From Kallotenue papyrolyticum (lineage in GTDB: Bacteria; Chloroflexota; Chloroflexia; Chloroflexales; Kallotenuaceae): DNA of 64,000 nucleotides. A program made the position numbers and the translations under genes. The stretch is taken from NCBI RefSeq assembly GCF_000526415.1, contig NZ_JAGA01000003.1:1178001-1242000 (forward strand), in the 5' to 3' direction. A model generated the notes under the pieces. It ran no database searches, was not told the DNA's origin, and saw only the letters and a list, made by a program, of their open reading frames with translations. Positions 21,968 through 31,210 of the stretch are shown here, piece by piece (position 1 is the first letter of the stretch; every line of letters begins with the position of its first letter).

Positions 21968-23365
21968 ATGCCAGACCTGGTCTTTCCAAGCAACTTCATC
22001 TGGGGCGTTGCCACCTCGGCGTACCAGATCGAGGGCGCGGCGCAGGAAGATGGCCGTGGCGAGTCGATCTGGGATCGCTTCTGCCAGCAACCCGGCGCGA
22101 TCGAGGACGGCAGCAGCGGTGCGGTTGCCTGCGACCACTACCACCGCTGGCGCGAGGATATTGAGCTCATGCGCGAGCTGGGCGTGCAGGCCTACCGCTT
22201 CTCGATCGCCTGGCCGCGCATTCTGCCCCAAGGCTTCGGCCGTGTCAATCGCGCCGGGATCGATTTCTACCAGCGCCTGGTGGATCGCCTGCTGGAGGTC
22301 GGCATCACACCCTTTGTGACGCTCTACCACTGGGATCTGCCCCAAACGCTCCAGGAGCGCGGCGGTTGGACGGCGCGCCTGGCCGCCGAGGCCTTTCTGG
22401 AGTATGCCGAAGTGGTGAGCCGCCACCTCGGCGATCGCGTCAAGCACTGGATCACGATCAACGAACCCTGGTGCGCCAGCCTGCTGAGCTATCAGATCGG
22501 TCGCCACGCGCCCGGCTATCGCAACTGGTATGCGGCGCTGAGCGCCAGCCACCATCTGCTGGTCGCGCACGGCCTGGCCGTGCCGGTGATCCGCAGCAAC
22601 AGCCGCGGCGCCGAGGTTGGCATTACGCTTAATCTCAAGCCCTGCTATCCGGCCTCGCCCAGCGCTGCCGATCGTGACGCCTGCCGCCATTTCGACGGTT
22701 CGTTCAACCGCTGGTTCCTGGACCCGCTCTTCGGGCGGCGCTATCCCGCCGATATTGTGGCCGACTACCAGACGGCCGGCTATCTCCCCGCCGGCGATTT
22801 GCCCTTTGTCCAGGATCAGGACTACGCCACGATCGCTGTGCGGACGGATTTTCTGGGCGTCAACTACTACGACCGCGCGGTGCTGCGCAACACGCGCATC
22901 CCTGAAGTGCAGAACGAACCACGCACGGTCTGGCTGGCGCCTGAGAGCGAGTGGACCGCGATGGGCTGGGAGGTGTACCCCCAGGGCTTGTTCGATCTGC
23001 TGGCACGCCTGCACTTCGAATACCAGCCCCCCAAACTGTACATCACCGAAAACGGCGCCAGCTACCGCGATGAGCTCGACGGCAGGGGCGAGATCAACGA
23101 CCAGCAGCGCATCGTCTTTTTGCGCGATCACTTTGCGGCTGCCCACCGCGCCCTGACACTGGGCGTACCGCTGGTCGGCTACTTTGTCTGGTCGCTGCTG
23201 GATAACTTCGAGTGGGACCGCGGCTATACCCAGCGCTTCGGCATCGTCTACGTCGACTACGCCACCCAGCAGCGCCTGCCCAAGCGCAGCGCCCATTGGT
23301 ACCGCGAGGTGATCCGTACCAATGCCGTACCGCTTGACGCTGTCGCCAGTCCGCTATCGTCGTAA
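21968..23365 (+). CDS. GH1 beta-glucosidase
   Basis: Cytoplasmic enzyme of 465 residues, the usual GH1 length, with no signal peptide. ATG 21968 follows GAGGGGG by five bases. It starts with the family signature FPSNFIWGVATSAYQIEGA; the acid/base Glu166 is in TINEPW and the nucleophile Glu361 in ITENGA. It hydrolyses cellobiose and short cellodextrins to glucose after uptake by the preceding ABC importer, completing the pathway from extracellular cellulose. It is the last gene of the uptake operon; the next gene has its own promoter. Confidence 0.95.
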   Translation: MPDLVFPSNFIWGVATSAYQIEGAAQEDGRGESIWDRFCQQPGAIEDGSSGAVACDHYHRWREDIELMRELGVQAYRFSIAWPRILPQGFGRVNRAGIDFYQRLVDRLLEVGITPFVTLYHWDLPQTLQERGGWTARLAAEAFLEYAEVVSRHLGDRVKHWITINEPWCASLLSYQIGRHAPGYRNWYAALSASHHLLVAHGLAVPVIRSNSRGAEVGITLNLKPCYPASPSAADRDACRHFDGSFNRWFLDPLFGRRYPADIVADYQTAGYLPAGDLPFVQDQDYATIAVRTDFLGVNYYDRAVLRNTRIPEVQNEPRTVWLAPESEWTAMGWEVYPQGLFDLLARLHFEYQPPKLYITENGASYRDELDGRGEINDQQRIVFLRDHFAAAHRALTLGVPLVGYFVWSLLDNFEWDRGYTQRFGIVYVDYATQQRLPKRSAHWYREVIRTNAVPLDAVASPLSS

Positions 23366-23393
23366 CGTGCGCTGCACGCTGTAGCGGTTATCG

Positions 23394-23422
23394 TATAATG
23401 GATCATCGTGCAAGCGCTCCCA
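23394..23422 (+). promoter_or_regulatory. Promoter -10 and CelR-like operator for the STAND regulator gene
   Basis: TATAAT at 23394-23399 is a perfect -10 box. Ten bases later TGCAAGCGCTCCCA (23409-23422) matches the CelR consensus at 12 of 14 positions, the best site in the window. An ATG at 23398 overlaps the -10 box and so cannot be the start of this transcript. Confidence 0.6.
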
Positions 23423-23436
23423 CCGGGGAGGTCGGC

Positions 23437-26364
23437 ATGCCCGCCAAACAAACCACGCTGCTCTTGATCGGTCGGGAGGATGGCGTTTTTGGCCTGGCGT
23501 ACCGCGTCCTGAAAGCGCAGGGCTACCGCATCGAACGCGCCAGCGACCTCGCCACTGCCTTCCAGATGCTCGATCACGTCCTGCCGGAGCTTGTGCTCTG
23601 CGACTTCGGACTGTTCCCGAACCCCAGCCTATGTCAGCGCCTGCGCGAGCGCAGTGGCGCCGCAGTGATCGCCTGCATCCCGGCGCAACAGCGTGGATTG
23701 ATCCCCGCCCTCGTCGAACAGGGCGTGGATGATCTGCTGCTCGCGCCCTTCTATGAAGAAGAGCTACTGGCGCGAGTCACGCTGGCACTGGCCAGGCGCA
23801 GCGGTGCGCAAACCGCTCAGGTGCCGCTACGGCATGTGCAGGTTGGCAGTCTGACGATCGATCTGGACCTGCACCTTGTCCGGCGCCATGGACAGCCCGT
23901 GCCGATGAGCCGCATCGACTGGGCCTTGCTAGAGCTGTTGGTGCGCAATGCCGGCAAGGTGGTGCCCTACCGCATGCTGCTGCAGGAGGTGTGGGGACCG
24001 GCCTACCGCGACGAGATCAACTATCTGCGCACCTACATCAATCGCCTGCGCAACAAGCTGGAAGACGATCCAACCCAGCCGCGCTATCTGTTGACCGAGC
24101 CACGCATCGGCTACCGTTTTGTCGCCCTGACCCCGGAGCCGAGCAGCGAAAGCTATGACTCTGATCTCCCGTCTGTGGCCGACAGCCGCCCGCGCCTGCC
24201 GATCGCCGCCACAACCTTTGTCGGACGCGCCACCGAGCTGGCTCAAATCCTGGCTCTGTTACGCCAGCCCCTGGTGCGGCTGGTCACCTTGTTCGGTCCC
24301 GGCGGCGTCGGCAAGACCCGCCTCGCGCTGCAGGTCGCCCATCAGGCGCCCGCCCTCTGGCCAGGTGGCGCGGTGTTCGTGCCGTTGGCGCCGCTGCGCG
24401 ATCCTCAGATGCTGCTGCCCACCATTGCGCAAGCGCTGCAGCTCAAGGTCACTCATGAACAGCGCGTTCTGGAACAACTGGTCGCCGCCTTGCAGGGCAA
24501 GCACTGTCTGCTGATTCTGGATAACTTCGAGCACCTCATCCAGGCGACGCCCCAGGTCGGCGAACTGCTGGAGGCGATCGATGATCTGCGCGTGCTGGTC
24601 ACCAGTCGGCGCATGTTGCATTTGAGCGGCGAGCAGGTCTATCCGGTAACGACGCTGCCGATACCGGAGGATGAACGCCTGGTGACGCCGGCCATGCTCC
24701 AGGAGGTGCCTTCAGTGGCATTGTTCGTCGATCGCGCGCGGGCCGTCAATCCCTCGCTGACGCTCACGCCCGACAACGCCCCCGTGATCGCGGCGATCTG
24801 CCGTCGCCTGGAAGGGCTGCCCCTGGCGATCGAACTGGCAGCCGCGCGCACGCGCCTGCTCTCGCCGGCCCAACTGCTGGAACGCCTCGACCAGCAGCTT
24901 GATCTGCTGGTGAGTCAGCAGTGGGACCTGCCCGAACGCCACCAGACGCTGCGCAACACGGTCAAGTGGAGTTACGATCTCCTTTCGCCCCTGGCCCAAC
25001 AGACCTTTGCGCGCCTGGCGGTCTTCGCCGATGGTGCAACGCTGCCCGCCATTCAGGCCGTGTGTTTCGAGGCTGAACAGGGCCACCGCGATGTGGAGAC
25101 GCTGACCGAGCTGATTGAGGCGAGCCTGGTCCAGCGCGAGCTCAGCGATGATGACCAGCCGCGCCTGAGCATGCTCGCGGTGATCCATGACTATGCCCGC
25201 GAACTGCTCGACGCGGAGGAGCTGGGCCGCCTCCAGGAGCGGCATGCCGCCTTCTACCTCGCGCTGGCAGAACAGGCGCAACCGTATCTGCAGGGGCCGC
25301 AGCAACGGCGCTGGCTGGCCCGGCTTGAGCGCGAGCGCGCCAATCTGCGCGCTGCCTGCGCCTGGACGCTTGCCCAGGGTCACACCGATCTAAGCCTGCG
25401 CTTCATCGCGGCATTATGGCAGTGGTGGCATGTGCGCGGCGACACCGCCGACGTCCGCCCTTGGGTGGATCAGCTGTTGCGCCAGACGCCACCCCAGAAC
25501 AGCCCCGTCTATGCGCAGGCGCTCTACGGCGCCGGCTGGCTAGCCTACGATCAGCGCGATATTGCCCAAGCCGAGGTCTACCTGCGCCATAGCCTGGAGT
25601 TATTTCGCCGCTTGAACCAGATGCCCTGGATCGCCGAGGCGTTGCGGGGTCTGGGCGAACTGGCCCTCCAACGGGGCGACTACCTGGCTGCTCAAGCAGC
25701 GCTGGATGAGAGCCTCAGCCTGAGCACGCAGCTCGGGAGCCTCCTCGGCCAGGCCTGGTCGCTCAACCAGTTGGGACGCGTCGCCCTGGAGCAGGGCGCG
25801 AGCCGCCGTGCCGAGACCTTGCTCAAGCGCAGTCTGGCGCTGTTTCAGATCGAGGGCGAGCAGAGCGGGCAGGCCTGGGCCCTCCATACCTTGGGCCGTC
25901 TGGCGCTGGACCAGGGCGATGCCGGGAGCGCGCTGACCTATCTGGAGCAAGGGCTGGCACTCTTCCGCGAGCTGGGCGATAGTGACGGCATCGCCTGGTC
26001 GCTCCACAATCTGGGACGCGCCGCGCTGGAACAAGGGCAGCTCGAGCAGGCAGCGACGCTCCTCGAGCAGAGCCGGGCGCTGTTTCAGCGCACCGGCAAC
26101 CTGGCGGGCGCGGCGTGGACGATCTACAGCCTGGGCCGCATTGCGGTGATGCGCGATCAACTTGCGCAAGCGCAACAGTGGTTCGAGATCAGTCTGCACG
26201 CCTTCCGCCGCAGCGGCGAGCGCCGCGGCGAGGAGTGGGCCGCCTACCAACTGCGCTGCCTGGCCTTCTCCGAAACGGACGAGGACACGGACCAGCCGCA
26301 CAGCCGGGCCCAGCGCATTGTCGACGACGCGCCGGCATCGGCTTATCCCCCTGTCCCGCGCTGA
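23437..26364 (+). CDS. STAND regulator: receiver-like, winged helix, NB-ARC, TPR
   Basis: Predicted regulator of 975 residues. ATG 23437 follows GGGGAGG by five bases. Residues about 5-117 look like a response-regulator receiver: Asp56 lies in LVLCDFG, but the usual Thr/Ser is Cys (VIACIP) and the conserved Lys is Ala103 (LLLAPF), so normal phosphorylation switching is doubtful. Residues about 145-230 are an OmpR-type winged helix (RMLLQEVWGPAYRDEINYLRTYINRL). A NB-ARC ATPase follows (P-loop GPGGVGKTRLAL near 288; LLILDNFEHLI as Walker B region), then TPR units (for example LGRVALEQGASRRAETLLKRSL) to about residue 930. No histidine kinase is nearby. Position after the beta-glucosidase and the operator suggest control of cellulose use, probably by ligand binding through the STAND part. 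Target and signal are unknown. Confidence 0.85.
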   Translation: MPAKQTTLLLIGREDGVFGLAYRVLKAQGYRIERASDLATAFQMLDHVLPELVLCDFGLFPNPSLCQRLRERSGAAVIACIPAQQRGLIPALVEQGVDDLLLAPFYEEELLARVTLALARRSGAQTAQVPLRHVQVGSLTIDLDLHLVRRHGQPVPMSRIDWALLELLVRNAGKVVPYRMLLQEVWGPAYRDEINYLRTYINRLRNKLEDDPTQPRYLLTEPRIGYRFVALTPEPSSESYDSDLPSVADSRPRLPIAATTFVGRATELAQILALLRQPLVRLVTLFGPGGVGKTRLALQVAHQAPALWPGGAVFVPLAPLRDPQMLLPTIAQALQLKVTHEQRVLEQLVAALQGKHCLLILDNFEHLIQATPQVGELLEAIDDLRVLVTSRRMLHLSGEQVYPVTTLPIPEDERLVTPAMLQEVPSVALFVDRARAVNPSLTLTPDNAPVIAAICRRLEGLPLAIELAAARTRLLSPAQLLERLDQQLDLLVSQQWDLPERHQTLRNTVKWSYDLLSPLAQQTFARLAVFADGATLPAIQAVCFEAEQGHRDVETLTELIEASLVQRELSDDDQPRLSMLAVIHDYARELLDAEELGRLQERHAAFYLALAEQAQPYLQGPQQRRWLARLERERANLRAACAWTLAQGHTDLSLRFIAALWQWWHVRGDTADVRPWVDQLLRQTPPQNSPVYAQALYGAGWLAYDQRDIAQAEVYLRHSLELFRRLNQMPWIAEALRGLGELALQRGDYLAAQAALDESLSLSTQLGSLLGQAWSLNQLGRVALEQGASRRAETLLKRSLALFQIEGEQSGQAWALHTLGRLALDQGDAGSALTYLEQGLALFRELGDSDGIAWSLHNLGRAALEQGQLEQAATLLEQSRALFQRTGNLAGAAWTIYSLGRIAVMRDQLAQAQQWFEISLHAFRRSGERRGEEWAAYQLRCLAFSETDEDTDQPHSRAQRIVDDAPASAYPPVPR

Positions 26365-26386
26365 GGCCGCTAATGCCTGGGGGGCA

Positions 26387-27727
26387 TCAGACTGAATCGC
26401 GCGCCATCAGATCTTCGTAGGTTTCGCGGCGCTGCAGCACGGTGGCCATGCCCTCGCCTACGGCGATCAGGGGCGGGCGTGGCACAAGATTATAGGTGCT
26501 CGCCATGCTGAGGGTATAGGCGCCTGCCATCGGCACGGCGATCAGCGCGCCGGCTTCCAGCGGCGGCAGCGTAATATCGCGCAGCAGCACATCGCCGCTT
26601 TCGCAGTAGCGCCCGACAATCGTCACCAGCTCCTGCCCGGCTGCGGCATGCGAACGTGCCGGCGTGCCGCCGGGCTGATCGGCGCGCAGTGCGGTGTAGC
26701 GTGCGTCGTAGAGCGCGGGCCGGATGTTGTCGCCCATGCCGCCATCCACTGCCACAAAGGTGCGCACGCCGGCAATGCGTTTGACGGCCACAACCTGGTA
26801 GAGGGCCACCACCGCACGCGCGATCAGGGCACGCCCCGGCTCGATCACCAGACGTGGTAGTGGCAGGCCGTGCCGTTGACACTGCGCCATGACTGCCGTC
26901 GCCAGCGCCGCGGCGTAGTCATCGATCGTGGGCGCCGGATCACCGCTGCGATAGGGCACGGCCAGCCCACCGCCGGGACTAAGCTCCGCCATCGTCCAGC
27001 CGTAGCGCGCGCGCAGCTCGGCGGCAAACTCGGCTAAACGGACGATCGCCGCGCCAAAAGGCGTGAGATCGGCAAGCTGCGAGCCCAGGTGCGCGTGCAA
27101 CCCCACCAGGCGCAGGCCCGGCGACGCCAGCGCCAGCGCGGCTGCCTCCCAGGCCATGCCGGTGGCGATCGGTAGGCCGAACTTGGAGTCGAGCTGACCG
27201 GTCTGGATGTGGGCGTGGGTCTGCACCGCCACCCCCGGATTGAGCCGCAAGAGAATTGGCTGGGGCGTAGCCCGATCGCGCGTCAGCTCATGGAGCAGAC
27301 GCAGCTCGTCCAGACTGTCCACCACGATGCGTCCGATACCCCAGGCCAGTGCCTGTTCCAGCTCGGCGCGCGGCTTGGCGTTGCCGTGCAGGTGGATCTG
27401 CGCGGGATCGAGGTCGGCGCGCCGCGCGACTGCGACCTCGCCCAGCGAGACACAGTCGAGGCCCAGCCCTGCTGCGGCGATCAGGCGCGCCAGCGGCACG
27501 TTGAGCAACGCCTTGCCGGCATAGTGCACGCTGCTCGCGCCAGGGTAGACCCGTTGGAGGGCTGCACGGAAGCGCTCGGCGCTCGCTGCCAGCGTCGCCT
27601 GATCCAACACGTACAGGGGCGTGCCGTATGCGCGCGCCAGCGTAGTGACCGCGCACCCGCCGATCTCCAGGCCCGCAGGCCCCCACCGCGCGCTGTCCGG
27701 CCAGAGCAGAGGGTCAAGAGTTTGCAT
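26387..27727 (-). CDS. lysA: Diaminopimelate decarboxylase
   Basis: Cytoplasmic PLP enzyme of 446 residues, converting meso-diaminopimelate to L-lysine. The fold III alanine-racemase-like barrel carries the PLP lysine in SVHYAGKALLN (Lys72). LGSQ, SPGGGLAVPYR and EPGRAL are phosphate and substrate-binding motifs, and CESGD (in VGRYCESGDVLL) supplies the C-terminal catalytic Cys across the dimer. ATG 27727 is chosen: upstream in-frame codons to 27781 cover an AT-rich promoter-like stretch (TATATGGTATCGT on the minus strand), and the protein start then aligns with the family. No strong ribosome site is visible. It is convergent with the STAND regulator, with a 22-base gap. Confidence 0.93.
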   Translation of the reverse strand: MQTLDPLLWPDSARWGPAGLEIGGCAVTTLARAYGTPLYVLDQATLAASAERFRAALQRVYPGASSVHYAGKALLNVPLARLIAAAGLGLDCVSLGEVAVARRADLDPAQIHLHGNAKPRAELEQALAWGIGRIVVDSLDELRLLHELTRDRATPQPILLRLNPGVAVQTHAHIQTGQLDSKFGLPIATGMAWEAAALALASPGLRLVGLHAHLGSQLADLTPFGAAIVRLAEFAAELRARYGWTMAELSPGGGLAVPYRSGDPAPTIDDYAAALATAVMAQCQRHGLPLPRLVIEPGRALIARAVVALYQVVAVKRIAGVRTFVAVDGGMGDNIRPALYDARYTALRADQPGGTPARSHAAAGQELVTIVGRYCESGDVLLRDITLPPLEAGALIAVPMAGAYTLSMASTYNLVPRPPLIAVGEGMATVLQRRETYEDLMARDSV

Positions 27728-27950
27728 GGGCACTACGATACCATATACCCGGCGCAAACCGCGCACCCTGCCCCAGGCCACCGGGTGGCACGCGGCACGC
27801 CGATTGCTGCCGGACGCGCGACGGAGGAGCGCGGCGGCGATCGTGATCCGCCTTTGGCACGCTGCAGCGTTGCCGACCAGGGTGTAGCATGGCTACGCCA
27901 AGCTGATAGCCCTGTCGAGCAGGCGTCAGGGTCATTTCACACGCGTTTCA

Positions 27951-27979
27951 TTCACGCACGACCCAGGGCCGGCTACACT
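27951..27979 (+). promoter_or_regulatory. Putative sigma-70 promoter for the secreted propeller gene
   Basis: TTCACG (27951-27956) and TACACT (27974-27979) are separated by 17 bases, 45 bases before the ATG. The rest of the 27728-28024 divergent gap holds no gene. Confidence 0.5.
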
Positions 27980-28024
27980 GCGAAACGGCCATCAGTAATG
28001 TGGATGACGACGCAGGAGGTTGAT

Positions 28025-29821
28025 ATGCATCATCCAAGGACAGGTACGTGGCGGCGGCGCGGCATCACTGCCCTGGCGCTGGGCGTGCTGGCCGCCGGCG
28101 TTGTGCCGGCACGTGCCGAACCGTGGTCCGAACGCAGTCTGTTCGCCTCGCCGCGCTTCGAACAGGTCTGGCGCAGCGCCGATCTGGCCGTGCAGCAGGG
28201 ACAAACCAATCGCTCCTGGACCTGGGGGCCGCAGCCCTGGTTCGACTACATGGAGTTCTACCGGCAGTCGCCCAACGGGCTACGCCAGGTGCAGTACTTC
28301 GACAAGGCGCGCATGGAGATCAACAACCCGGCGAACACCAGCGGTCCGCTCGGCGGCGTGACCAACGGCCTGCTGCCGGTGGAGCTGGTCTCCGGTCGCG
28401 TCAAACTGGGCGATGGCACCGGCCCCGACCAGAACGAGCAGCGCGAGCCGGCGCAGATCCCGGTTGCCGGAGATCCGCCAACCGTCAATCCCGATGCGCC
28501 GACCTACGCCAGCTTCCGCAACGTGGCGACAACCGACAACGGCTATCGCGATCCGAACCGCGTTGGGCAGCGCGCCGGCTGGACCTTCGACAAGAACGGC
28601 GCAGTCGGTTTCCGCCAGGACCTGGCCAACCAGCCGGGCACCGAGCTTGTGGTCTATGAAACCGTTACGGGCCACAACGTACCGCGCGTCTTCAACGACT
28701 TCCGCAACGCCGGTCCGGTCGCCGCGATCTTCGCCTTCGGCTACCCGATCACCGACCCGTATTGGATCCGCGCACGCGTTGGCGGCGTCGAGAAGGACGT
28801 GCTGGTGCAGATCTTCGAGCGGCGCGTGCTCACCTACACGCCGAGCAATCCGGCCAACTTCCAGGTGGAGATGGGCAACGTCGGCCAGCACTACTTCCAA
28901 TGGCGCTACCCGCACCTCGGCCATCCGTGGTTTGCGGCCGATCCCGGCCTACCGATCTTTTTCGGCTCGAAGCGCAGCACAGCTGAGTTCAACATCTACG
29001 CCATGGACCAGTCAGGCAACAACCAGACGGCGCTCTCGCCCGGCGAGAAGGAGTCGCTCCCGTTCTCGGTACTGCGCTCCTGGGACGGTGACGAGGTTCG
29101 GCTGATCGGCGATAGCAAGCGCTATAACGATAAGCGCCAGCTGATCAGCATCAAGCCCTACGGCACGGTCAGCACGACCCGCCTGCATACCAGCAACGCC
29201 AACGACTACAACGCTTCGGTTTCGCCGGATGGCACCAAGATCGCCTTTGTCTCGGATCGCGACGGCAACCCCGAGCTCTATCTGCTCAACATCGGTAGCA
29301 CGGCCGAGCCGACACGCCTGACCGACACGATCGGCTGCATCAACCAGTATCCCACCTGGCTGCCGGATGGGTCGGGGCTGGTCTATGAGAGCAACTGCCA
29401 GGGCGGCAACTTCGAGATCTATCGCGCCAGCCTCAGCTACGGCCAGGATATGCTCAACGAGCTGACCGTGACGCGCCTGATCTCGCCGGTGCCCAACGAG
29501 TCGACGCGCCTGACCAACAACACCACCGATGATCGCTATCCGCGCGTCTCGCCCGATGGTCGCCTGATCGCCTTCACCGCCACGCGCGACGGCAATCCGG
29601 AGATCTACACCATGACCATCGACGGCGGCCAGCAGACCCGCCGCACCTCCAGCAACGGCGAGGACCTGGCACCGAGCTGGGCGCCGAACAATCTGCAACT
29701 AGTCTTCAGCAGCAACCGCGACGGTGACTTCGAGATCTACAGCATGAACGTCGACGGCAGCAACCAGGTGCAGCTCACCAACAACGGCCAGGCCGATCAG
29801 TGGCCGATCTGGGCGCAGTAG
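28025..29821 (+). CDS. Secreted protein with C-terminal TolB/PD40-type beta-propeller
   Basis: Secreted protein of 598 residues. ATG 28025 follows AGGAGG by six bases; the reading frame stays open upstream but only as antisense to lysA. After a signal peptide (about 1-32) comes a domain of roughly 300 residues with WFDYMEFYRQSPNGLRQVQY and RRVLTYTPSNP that I do not recognise beyond its resemblance to uncharacterised Chloroflexota secreted proteins. The C-terminal half has repeated PD40/TolB blades: VSPDGTKIAFVSDRDGNPEL, VSPDGRLIAFTATRDGNPEI and LVFSSNRDGDFEIYSM. Such propellers bind proteins or glycans; there is no sign of catalysis. The gene stands alone with its own promoter and a terminator. 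Confidence 0.8.
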   Translation: MHHPRTGTWRRRGITALALGVLAAGVVPARAEPWSERSLFASPRFEQVWRSADLAVQQGQTNRSWTWGPQPWFDYMEFYRQSPNGLRQVQYFDKARMEINNPANTSGPLGGVTNGLLPVELVSGRVKLGDGTGPDQNEQREPAQIPVAGDPPTVNPDAPTYASFRNVATTDNGYRDPNRVGQRAGWTFDKNGAVGFRQDLANQPGTELVVYETVTGHNVPRVFNDFRNAGPVAAIFAFGYPITDPYWIRARVGGVEKDVLVQIFERRVLTYTPSNPANFQVEMGNVGQHYFQWRYPHLGHPWFAADPGLPIFFGSKRSTAEFNIYAMDQSGNNQTALSPGEKESLPFSVLRSWDGDEVRLIGDSKRYNDKRQLISIKPYGTVSTTRLHTSNANDYNASVSPDGTKIAFVSDRDGNPELYLLNIGSTAEPTRLTDTIGCINQYPTWLPDGSGLVYESNCQGGNFEIYRASLSYGQDMLNELTVTRLISPVPNESTRLTNNTTDDRYPRVSPDGRLIAFTATRDGNPEIYTMTIDGGQQTRRTSSNGEDLAPSWAPNNLQLVFSSNRDGDFEIYSMNVDGSNQVQLTNNGQADQWPIWAQ

Positions 29822-29849
29822 CGCTCAGCTCCATCCTCCACACAGGGCG

Positions 29850-29875
29850 CCCCCGCTCCCGGCCAGGAGCGGGGG
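29850..29875. terminator. Hairpin terminator between convergent genes
   Basis: A 10-bp stem (CCCCCGCTCC/GGAGCGGGGG) with a 6-base loop sits between the propeller gene and the sbcD-like gene and could serve both strands. Confidence 0.65.
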
Positions 29876-29891
29876 TGTCTGCCGCCGGAGA

Positions 29892-31118
29892 TCAACCTTC
29901 GCGCATGAGACCTTCGGCGGCCTGCATGAGTCGTTCGCGGCGCGCCGGGGGGACGTTCTTGGAGCGCAGGTACAGCTCCAGGGCGCGCAGGGGCGTCAAC
30001 CCATCGCGCAGCTCCCCGGCCACCTCGGCGAAGCGGCCACGCGTCACGCGCTCGACCTCAAGCGCGACGGCGGCCACCTGCTGCGCGCCGGCCTCCTCCA
30101 GTTGGACGCGCACCACGCCTTCGTCGATGATCGAGCGCTGCTCCGATCGGCAGGTGACGATCACGCGCGCGATGGCGCCCTGTAGATCGTGGCGCGCGAT
30201 CGCACGGCGGATGCGCTCCTGAGGATCGGGGTGGTCGCGCACATCCACGCGCACGGTGACGAAGGGCCGCGCCGCGAGCTCCACAAAGCGCCAAGCGACG
30301 CGGCCCTTCTCGACCTCGGCGATGACAAAGCCTTTGACCTCGTGTTCTTCGCCAAAGTCGATGCGTTCGATGCTGCCGGGATAGACCGCCGGCGGCTGAT
30401 CGCCGATGACTTGATGGCGATGGATATGGCCCAGGGCGATGTAGTCCACCCCGGGCAGCGCCAACACTGAACGCGGCAGGCTCAGATCGTGACCGAGCAT
30501 GATATTGCGCTCCGCGCCGAGGCTCGCGCCCTGCAGCGTACCGTGGAAGGCCACCACCGTCGGCACCTGGGGATCGAGCTGCGCCACGGTCTGCTCCACG
30601 AACTGCGCCACGCGCCGGACGATCTCGCTTTCGAGCGCGGCCAGCGGCAGGCCGATCATCTCCTCTTTGCTCAGCAGCGCCTGACGGTTGAGCCAGGGCA
30701 CGGCAATGATCTGCAGCGGGCCGTTGCGCGTGGCGAGCGTGTAACTGCGCAGCCGCGCGGCGATGGTCACGCCCTCAACTTCTAGCGTGTCGAAGATCTC
30801 GACCGAGTGGGCGCGCGTCTGGGCCGCGGGCGCGTCGTGGTTGCCGAGCAGCAGAAAGACCGGCACGCCGGCGCGCGACAGACGACGGATGCGCCGGGCA
30901 AACTCGCGCTGATGGGTGGGATTCGGCGCACGGTTCTTGTAGATATCACCGGCGATCAACACTAGATCAACCGGCTCGCGCTCCAGCGCGTAGTCGAGCA
31001 CCTCGTCCAGGCGCTGGAGGTAATCCTCCAGGCGCGTGTGCAGACCGGTGGCCGGGTTGAGGCGGCCATAGTTTTCGATGCCGATATGGATGTCGGCCAG
31101 ATGGAGCAGTTTGGGCAT
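29892..31118 (-). CDS. SbcD/Mre11-family DNA repair nuclease
   Basis: Protein of 408 residues with the calcineurin-like metallophosphoesterase motifs of Mre11/SbcD: LADIHIG (Asp9, His11), LIAGDIYKNRAP, LLLGNHDAP, FHGTLQG and GHIHRHQ, which bind two Mn ions. The C-terminal 120 residues form the capping region. The family cuts DNA ends and hairpins, usually with the SbcC/Rad50 ATPase. No sbcC gene is adjacent, since the next upstream gene is divergent and unrelated, so the partner lies elsewhere or the protein works alone. Start ATG 31118 is preceded by GGAAGG. Its length matches SbcD. Confidence 0.88.
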   Translation of the reverse strand: MPKLLHLADIHIGIENYGRLNPATGLHTRLEDYLQRLDEVLDYALEREPVDLVLIAGDIYKNRAPNPTHQREFARRIRRLSRAGVPVFLLLGNHDAPAAQTRAHSVEIFDTLEVEGVTIAARLRSYTLATRNGPLQIIAVPWLNRQALLSKEEMIGLPLAALESEIVRRVAQFVEQTVAQLDPQVPTVVAFHGTLQGASLGAERNIMLGHDLSLPRSVLALPGVDYIALGHIHRHQVIGDQPPAVYPGSIERIDFGEEHEVKGFVIAEVEKGRVAWRFVELAARPFVTVRVDVRDHPDPQERIRRAIARHDLQGAIARVIVTCRSEQRSIIDEGVVRVQLEEAGAQQVAAVALEVERVTRGRFAEVAGELRDGLTPLRALELYLRSKNVPPARRERLMQAAEGLMREG

Positions 31119-31210
31119 GGACCTTCCGCCGGCAGTGCGACGGCTGAGCTATCGCGCCGCACGATTCTCAGCCTGCGTTTAACGATGAGCGGTATTATAC
31201 ACGGGACACG

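Noticed and set aside
27209-28024. N-terminal extension of the secreted propeller protein
   Set aside because: The frame is open but runs antisense through lysA; ATG 28025 has AGGAGG and a signal peptide.
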